From Malachius bipustulatus (taxonomy: Eukaryota > Arthropoda > Insecta > Coleoptera > Melyridae), in NCBI GenBank assembly GCA_910589415.1, contig OU342639.1, forward strand, positions 27,288,268 to 27,352,267: a stretch of DNA of 64,000 nucleotides. Direction: 5' to 3'. The first letter of the stretch is position 1; each line of letters starts with the position of its first letter. The notes beneath the pieces are model-generated. The model was not told where the DNA came from and made no database searches. It saw only the letters and a program-made list of their open reading frames with translations. Both the position numbers and the translations under genes were made by a program. Of this stretch, positions 50,901-59,900 are shown piece by piece.

Positions 50901-53900
50901 CACACTGAGGGTAGATTCCATCTCTCTTTAAGGCTAGGTAGGTACTTTAAAAATCGCCTTTGTACAGACTCAAGTGAGTTCCTATGTACTTTGTAAAAGG
51001 GACCGAAGATAAGCGAGCCATACTCGAGCTTAGAGCGAGCAAACGAGAAGTAGAGAGTCTTTAAAGCGCCCAAGTTAAAGAAAGCTTTACACTTTCTGAC
51101 TATAAAACCCAAGGACCTGGACGCACTCAATACAGCATTGTTAATGTGGGCAGTGAAAGTCAAGCTTGCTGTCAAAATGAACACCGAGATCCCTGATAGA
51201 TGTGCACCTGGATAGGGGTTCGGAGTCAATTTTTTAGTTGTATGTAATGAAATTATGCTTTCGGGTAAAAGTCATGACTCTACATTTAGAAATATTTATC
51301 GACACATAATTTTTCATACCAGATCTGAAGGCTATTCACGTCGCTCTGTAGAGTATCACAGTCGGAAGATGAAGTGACAGAAGAAAACAATTTCAAATCA
51401 TCCGCATATAGCAGATGGGGACAACTAAGGACAGAAGAGACATCATTGATACTTAGTTCTTATTATAAAAAAAAAGGTTCATTAAAAAAAGAGTGTTCAA
51501 CTGTGGCCAAGTTTACATGGGAACAGCGAAGCACATTTATAGGGATTTTAGGGAGTGTCTTTACTAATATTCGTCCGCTCTGAACTGAAATGTGTTTTTA
51601 AAAATGAAAATATATAGCGGCAAAATCCAAAAAGTGTGAATAATTAAACAGGTAGGTATGCATACACTGTCAAAGGAATTTTTTTTCTTCTTGTAATTTT
51701 AGCATTAAATTCTCTAGAAATTCTAAATCTGATGAAAGATAACCAGAACTTAATTTTTTTTACATGCTTTTTAAAGAGATACCTCTGTTATATATATACC
51801 TCTGAATACCTAAGTAAATAACCATTTTCAGTTCAGAGTGGACGAAAATTAGTAAAGACGCTCCCTAAAACCCCTTTGTTTATCAAACATTTTGATATTT
51901 TTTTTGTGCAGGAATTAGCCTCTAGGGCTGTTTTAATTATTCGCACCTTTTTGGATTTTTCCGCTATATATTTTCATAAATAAAAACATTAAAGCTTAGT
52001 GAAAGTTAGCGAGACACTCTAAAAACCGTTTATCAAGCATTGTGAGTTTTTGTTTGGGCAGAAATTAACAGAGCTGTTTCCTGTTTTCATTTTATAAATA
52101 TGCTTCGCTGTCTCCATGTAGACTTTGCCACAGTTAAACACTCTTTTTTCAATTTTTTTTTAATGAACCTTTTTTTTTTTTAAATGAGTTCATGTACGTA
52201 TTTGTTTTGCTGGTGTTAAAAATTTGTCTATTTTTTGTGAACCATTTATTGGCTCGTGTGATTATTTCACTACCTCATTCTACTGATTCTGCGAGCTAAA
52301 TTAGTAATCATTAAGAAATTTGAAGCAATCTTAAGAGTCAGATCTGAAAATGATTTCACATGCTGCTTACCATAAAATAATTTGTCACCTCGGAGAAAAA
52401 TCTATTGGAAATATGAAATAGCTATTAAAAAATCATCCAAGTTGTAATGAATAAAACAATAACTCCATTTACACATACATATATCAAAATTAACTACCAC
52501 GTTAGATTCGCCAAAAGTCAGTACCAACAATAACAGATGACTTTTTTTTCAATAATAGGTGCATTTCTACAAATTTCCCTAACCAATTTAAATGTAAACA
52601 GTTTCGATTAACATGGGTTCATTCGATTAACACAATGGAATTAGAGATAAAATAGAGAAATTAGAGTTCCCACCAGATAAGAAGTGACTTAAAGATGTGC
52701 AGTCAATGATAAGATACATTTGCTATTAAAAGAAACATATGTTATTAAGAGATACATTATAGAGTTGAACTAATTTGTCATGAAATATGATACATTAAAT
52801 CACCGTTCGCTTGCCTAATTTGCTGACTGAGTAAAACTAAATGATTACATAATATAATCTTTCCTAGTTACACTGATTGGCAGATAGCTCATCAAAACCA
52901 ACTCTCTCTCATGTGAAGAGTGTCTGGTTATCAACCCCATCACTTGGACAAAGTACTGGTATCAAATAAGAATCCATTTTACTTTTTATTTGTGAAAAAC
53001 TGCATAGCCGTTTGATGTGTGACTGTCTAAACTGCACACAGAAATGTAATTAAACATTGATTGCAGATACAGGCCAGGCACACGTGCAATTTAAACTAAA
53101 AATTGACGCGTGTTATGCTCTTGAGGTAAAAAACGGACAAGAAAACTTGACCGAAAAATTATGTTTCTTAAGAGGACAGTGTTGAAGTATTATCACAGTG
53201 TTAGAGTTTTTGTAGCTCAACTGTTGGCAATAAATATAGTAAATATTAGACAGATGAAGAAGATTTTCTATATCTACATTTGTATATAGCTATTTTTTGT
53301 GAAAGATCCCTTCAGATTCTAAGGAGATCATGTGGTGGGTGGGTAAAAACCCAAGAAAAAAACCAAAAGTTACATTTAGCTTTTCGAGGGAAACTGATTT
53401 ACCAGGCAATCTAACAATGAGAGGTAGCATGTTAAACAGGGATCATCCACAGACAAGCCTGAGACTTCTCTCTTATTACAAAATTACATTTTAAGTAATG
53501 TTTTTACAGAAATCAAGTCGGTCGTGGCCAAAAATGTTCACTTTACAGGGTAATCCTGAAATGGCGGACACATTTTCATTTTTTTTTATCATCAGTATAG
53601 GTGACGGAATTACAGACATTCAAATTCTCTACACTTAAGTTCAATGAAATATGTCAATGTGACATCGTTGTTCAAGTTGGAACTTTGACAATGGAAGGTT
53701 TCCATGGTAACTTCTTATTCTTAATATGTGTTCCCATGGTACCTACACACTATTTTGCTTTCTATCGAGTGCAGTGTTGTCACTTATTTTACACAAAATG
53801 GGTCATATCGTCTTAACTAAGCCATGCTGGAGAAAAAAAGTACATGAACTTAGAATTCCTAATCCACAATGCTGTGGTACTGGTACTATCCGTGTCCGTC

Positions 53901-56900
53901 AATACGGGATCACCCTGTAGAGGGCCAGAAATTATTGAGTATTATTTCTGTTATTTTAGTTTGTTATAATTATTTTGAGGTTAAAATATATCTGATAGTA
54001 GATCACCAATGTTATTAGTTGACATTTTTCAAGTTACCCGTTAAGGGTTAAAAACCTATATTTTATTACGGTCATTATTTACATCTGGGTATCCTACAGT
54101 TTCACTACGGCACCTACAGTGTGACCCATTTTTTCTTGAAACACTCTGTAGAAGCTTAATTTATGGTGCGATTTAAAAAAAATTTCTTTTAAATCATAGA
54201 GCTTGATAAACTATATTTTGGGAGCAAAAAGCGTCTCATTCCTACAAAATCCAAGGCCTACTAGATCAGTGTTTACTTGTAAAATCTCAAAAATTCATAT
54301 TAGCGATTTTTTTAGAAAAAAACTGGGCACGCCACAGGATTCACAGCCCTCAAAACGGTACTGTACTAAATTTTATTGAAAATGTCGAGAGTAAAAAGGA
54401 TCTTGTAGTTATTTTAGAAATTCATAATAATACTCCGAATTTTCATAAATTAATTTGAAAAAGGTCAAAAGCTATCATAAGTAAAAATTAAAATTAAAAA
54501 AGTAAAAAAAAAAGTAATAAAAAAAAATTAAAAAATAAATAAATAAATAAATAAAAAATTATAATTAAAAAATTAAAGTACCTACATTATCACCAACTAG
54601 ACGTACAATTTCTATTTTGTCTCTCTTGACCTTTTCGAATAAATTAATGAAAATTCGGAGTTCTATTATGAATTTCTAAAATAACTGCAAGATCCTTATT
54701 ACTCTGACATTTCCAATAAAATTTAGTACAGTACCGTTTTGAGGGCTGGTGAATCCAGTAGCGTGCACAGTTTTTTTCTAAAAAAATCGCTAATATGAAT
54801 TTTTGAGATTTTACAAGTAAACACTGACCTAGTAGGCCTTGGATTTTATAGGAATGAGACGCTTTTTGCTCCCAAAATATAGTTTATCAAGCTCTATGAT
54901 TTAAAAGAAATTTGTTTAAAATCGCACCATAAATTAAGATTCTACAGGGTGTTTCAAGAACAAATGGGTCACACTGTATATAGGGGTAGAGGACGTACCT
55001 ATAGTAACACCAGGAAGGTATTAATTTGTTTTGCAAATGCATGGTTAGCAAAAAAAAGGCACTAAAAATCGGGTTAGAGAGTCCGCTCCTGGCTATAATC
55101 GCGAATAAACACATAATAAATACGCCGGGTCTCGGAAGTAACAAGCAGAAGTAGTTGACATCGAGGCCAACCGCCTCTTAGCATACAGAGCAGGATTGGC
55201 ATCGGATGTAGCTTTCTCATATTGCATCCAGACTATAAAGACTGATGTCACGCTTTTTGGAATGTAAATGCAAAATAAATGCAAAATTCAAAATAAAAAC
55301 CGTGCTACTGTTAATCTCGAAGATATTCCTTGCCCTGAAAGTGAAGAAAAAAATGGAAATTCGACCGTAGTGTCAAAGAGGCCTTGCGTTGTGACCTTAA
55401 TATTAGTTTGCAATGGCTGTTTTTAGCTTTTTACCCACCCAGCAGCACCCCTATTTCGCTCCTCGGTCCCGAAAAAATTGATGGAACTTAGGATACGTGG
55501 ATGTAAATATTTACCATTATTACATTAAAAAAAAAAGAATGAACTCCAAAGGCTTGCTTTATAAACTAAAAGAATATGGTAAAATAAAATGTAAAAAAAC
55601 AGCATGTGGAATCGAGGTTGTTTCACACCTGGGGTGATTCAATATAACCAATGTCAGCAAAGGACTTTGCAATTTTAAAAGGTTAATTCGGTTTCACTCA
55701 ATTTAGTTTAAGAATTAAAACTAGTGAAAAATGTAAGCAACTCATTCTGATAAAATATCTCCATGGAAGCAAAAAAAAAATAATGAAGAGATTTCGAGAT
55801 ATTGGTTCATAGGTGAAGATTTTTCAAAAGGCAAAAAGCAAAAACCTGATCTCTCATATTTATAAGTATATAATGATGATGTAAAATATAAATACAGTAG
55901 AGTCTCGATAATCTGACCTATCGCTAATCCGAATATCTTCGTAGTCGGAACAGTCCTCCAGCATTCTAAAGAAATTAATTATCCTCGTCGTCCAAAAATA
56001 TCCTTATGATCCGAACAGCCTACCTCTACATGCGTACATACCGAATTAATATAATAAAATTGTGTGTGTGACATATGTAATGTAAAGTTTTAACAGGGTG
56101 AACAAAATTTACGACTTCCAGGAAATAAGAACAACCGAATGGTATAAAGTCCATTAGATTGAGACAAATGTTTCTGTTCAATCAGTCTTTAATTTTGTGC
56201 TAATAATATTCTGTTACACATGATCTGATCATGCCTACGTCCTCATAGAACATTAACGCTTATTTTCTCTAAAATTGCTTCATAATGTTCAGCAATCCGC
56301 ACACTCGGAGCAATTATACAGGGTGTCTCTGAAAGGTGCGGAAAAAAAGCTACCACAAATTCCTGAGGCCTAAATAAGCCGATCTAACCCAACTTATCTC
56401 TGTTCAAAAGTGGATGATTTCGGAGATACAGGGTGTCAAAAGTTCAATTTGGTTTCCGTTTTTCTTAAATAACTTTTTTAATAATTGGTATATTTTCACA
56501 ATATTCGGCTGAAGGGGCTTGTGTGGGGTGAAAAATTAAAAACTGCAATCATTTTTATTGTAAAGTTTAGAGGGCGCCACCTGCGGTACCTTGAACACAT
56601 TCAAAACGAACTATCTTTTTTGGGCCACTCTGTATTTAACTTTTAAATAAAAATTCTTATTCTCCAACGTCTTTTACCAAAAAAAGGCATACGTAATAAG
56701 TGTTGATTTGAGCAGTCGTTTCTGAGATATCTGGATTTAAGAAAATCACTACGTGCATGGCCAGGCCTAAGTAAGTAGTTATTAGTAATTATTGTAATAA
56801 TTAAACACAATTTGAAGCGAAGGCATTGAATTAAAATTATTTTACTTAAAGGCCATACCAGGTTTCAGGTGTGAGCTACCTCTCACATATGCCTGTGGTG

Positions 56901-59900
56901 CGCGTACTGTTGAAGTTCACTCTTTTGGGGCCACCCTTTTTATCGGAAGAGTCCGAAAGGCACTATTTGAGAAGTATTACGAGGCAGAGTACTATGCGGT
57001 GCTTTTCCATTGCCTTCCACAAGGTGCATCCCGATTTTGGCTCGAGTAGCACAACAAATACTTTTCGGCTGCTGGTGAGTTTCGAACAAGGTTTACCGGC
57101 TGGTGGACGAACGCTCTATCCACTACACCACGGGACCCACTTAACGAATTTACATCAACGAGATCACTGTCACTATAAAGCAAGTAAGTAATTGGTGTCA
57201 AATCGAATCTAAAAAAACAAATTTACTTTAGTAATGGCCGTACAGTATACTAATGAAGAAATTAACGATATGTTATTGGTTTTTGGATATTGCCAAGGAA
57301 ATGGTTTAGGATCTTGCAGATTATCAGTGAACGATTTCCGAATCGTCGTTTACCAAACCATAAAACCTTTAATGAAAGACGTCTTCGTGAAACAAGGTAG
57401 GTTTACGCCTGTTTCTATTAATTAAGGTCGTGCACGTACGATAAGAACTCCAGAGGTTGAGGAAGATATTTTAAATAGGATTAAAGAAAATCCTAAACTC
57501 AGCACCAGACGATTGCGCTTAGAGCTAGGTGTATGCAAAGATACTGTTAACAGGGTGACCACAGAACAATTACTGCACCCATTTCATGTTGAATGGGTAT
57601 AAGACCTTTTACCCCATGATTATGAACCACGTCTAGCTTTCTGCCGGTTCATTTCCAAGAAGAATCAGGATAGGAACTTTACACAAGGAATTTTATTCAC
57701 AGATGAAGCCTGTTTCACGCGGAGTGGCATAACTAATTTGCACAATGTACATGTCTATGCTGGAGAAAATCCTCATGTGATTAAAGTAAGCCATTACTTA
57801 TCAAAAGTAAGCCATTATCAGCATGAGTTTAAGATCAATGTGTGGGCAGGAATCATAGACACTTTCATAATTGGTCCTGTCATTTTACCACCTCGACTTA
57901 ATGGCGAAAATTATTTGGAACATCTGCAAAACGAATTACCACACTTGTTTGATCCCCTGCCCTTGGAACTTCAAAGATGAATGTGGTTTATGCATGACGG
58001 TGCTGCTCCACATTTTTCGATAAATGTACGTAATTATTTGAGCGAACAGTATCCAAATAGATGGATAGGTAGAGCCAATGATGCACCCACAAGTTGGCCA
58101 GCTCGATCGCCTGCTATGACACTTTTTATGGGGAACTTTGAAAACCCTTGTGTCTTCTAGGCCATAGTAAATACAGAAGGTTAATTAAGGAGACGTATTG
58201 AAACCGGAATGGACGTTTTTAAAAATGATCACGAAATGCTCCAAAGAGTTCAATTTAATTTTTTAAAACGTATAAATCTTTGTATACACGAAAATGGAAA
58301 TCATTTTGAACATTTGATAGAAGCATTTTTTTTATTAAATTAAACTAAATTTTTGTTGTTGATAAATCTCTTATTGACTGTTTTAACTAAAGCACCTATA
58401 AAGTTAAATCCACATTTATGTACCTAGTCGTTTTTTTGTAGCTTTCAGTGACAGTTATTTTAATTCAACGCCTTTGCTTCAAATTGTGTTCAATTAATAC
58501 AATTACTTACTTAGGCCTGGCCATGCACGTAGTGATTTTCTTGAATCCAGATATCTCAGAAACGGCTGCTCAAATCAACTCTTACCACGTATGCCTTTTT
58601 TTGGTAAAAGACGTTGGAGAATAAGAATTTTTATTTAAAAGTTAAATACAGAGTGGCCCAAAAAAGATAGTTCATTTTGAATGTGTTCAAGGTACCGCAG
58701 GTGGCGCCCACTAAATTTTACAATAAAAATGATTGCAGTTTTTAATTTTTCACCCCACAAAAACCCCTTCAGCCGAATATTGTGAAAATATACCAATTAT
58801 TAAAAAAGTTATTTAAGAAAAACGGAAACCAAATTGAACTTTTGACACCCTGTATCTCCGAAATCATCCACTTTTGGACAGAAATAAGTTGGGTTAGATC
58901 GGCTTATTTAGGCCTCAGGAATTTGTGGTAGCTTTTTTTCCGCACCTTTCAGAGACACCCTGTATATTCCCTAATCCGCACATATTCAGAGTAGCAAAAT
59001 ACGGGCTAGTCCGAATATTCGCTACTCAGAACAACCATGTGCGTAATATAATTCAGATTAGCGGGACTCTACTGTATAATAGAAAAAAGTAAAAATTAAA
59101 ACAGTTATTCCGAACACAGTACATGATTTCCACTATGGTTCCACAAGAATTGAGATAGTTCATTTCATTGCAGGTAATCCGAGAAAAATCAAAGAATATT
59201 TCAGCACACGACTAAAAGGTTTGAGATTTTGCACAGAAAAACGTTTGACGTTTCTATCAACAATTAATGTGTAACCTAGGCTTCATAAACAAAACAATTC
59301 ACAACAATAGGATCTCCAACTACAGAGAATAATACACATGAATACATAGCAATCATATTATTGTTACTTATAAATACTTATGACAGGTCAGGTTTTTGCC
59401 TTTAATAAAATCTCCACTTTCGGCAGCCAATATCTCGGAATCCCTTCATTATTTATGTTTGCGCCCATGAAGACTTGACCGACATTTTACACTACTACAC
59501 TAGTTGTTTTAAAAGTAAATTGAGTGAAACCCAATTTCCATTTAAAAACTGCGGGGTCCTTTGAAAAAGTACCATATTATTATTAGTGACTGCCAATATT
59601 TCAAATTTATTACTGGAATTGTGGAATTAAATCATATGTGCAGAGAATAATCATAACAGCATGAAGAGGAATCTTTTGCAGATCAAATAAATTAAATAGA
59701 TTCGAAGAACCCCCGGTTATCCTGTTGTTTAGTCTTCCAAAACACCCCTCACATGCCCATTCCACTTTTTCCACTCGCGTCTCTCACAGCAGTCACAGTG
59801 TTGCTGCATTAAATCAGGTCTTTGGTCAGGCAGGGTAGGTTTTTTTTTTAATTTTAGGGACATTTAAAGGAAAAAAAACCTACCCTGACCAAAGACCTGA

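Larger units (their letters stand above)
56317..58964 (+). mobile_element. DDE (IS630-Tc1-mariner-like) transposon with long TIRs
   Basis: 2,648 bp, ends TACAGGGTGTCTCTGAAAGG and CCTTTCAGAGACACCCTGTA, TA duplicated at both sides. Inverted arms are about 460-520 bp. It contains a dead transposase gene (57,234-58,343) and, in the left part, a tRNA-like SINE head on the opposite strand. It has inserted in a pogo-like MITE. Confidence 0.88.
55895..59074. mobile_element. Pogo-like MITE interrupted by a DDE transposon
   Basis: The left part (CAGTAGAGTCTCGATAATCT..., 55,895-56,316) and right part (58,965-59,074, ending AGCGGGACTCTACTG) together align with the complete copy at 3888-4206, in inverse orientation. 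The host MITE is split at a TA by the element at 56,317-58,964, so the MITE is the older insertion. Confidence 0.85.

Noticed and set aside
54480..54590. (AAAT)n tract as an independent satellite
   Set aside because: It is the centre of the foldback at 54,115-54,978, not a separate array.
57065..57145. Genuine tRNA gene
   Set aside because: A- and B-box-like elements are present but the acceptor stem does not pair and the length is short; a SINE head is the better reading.
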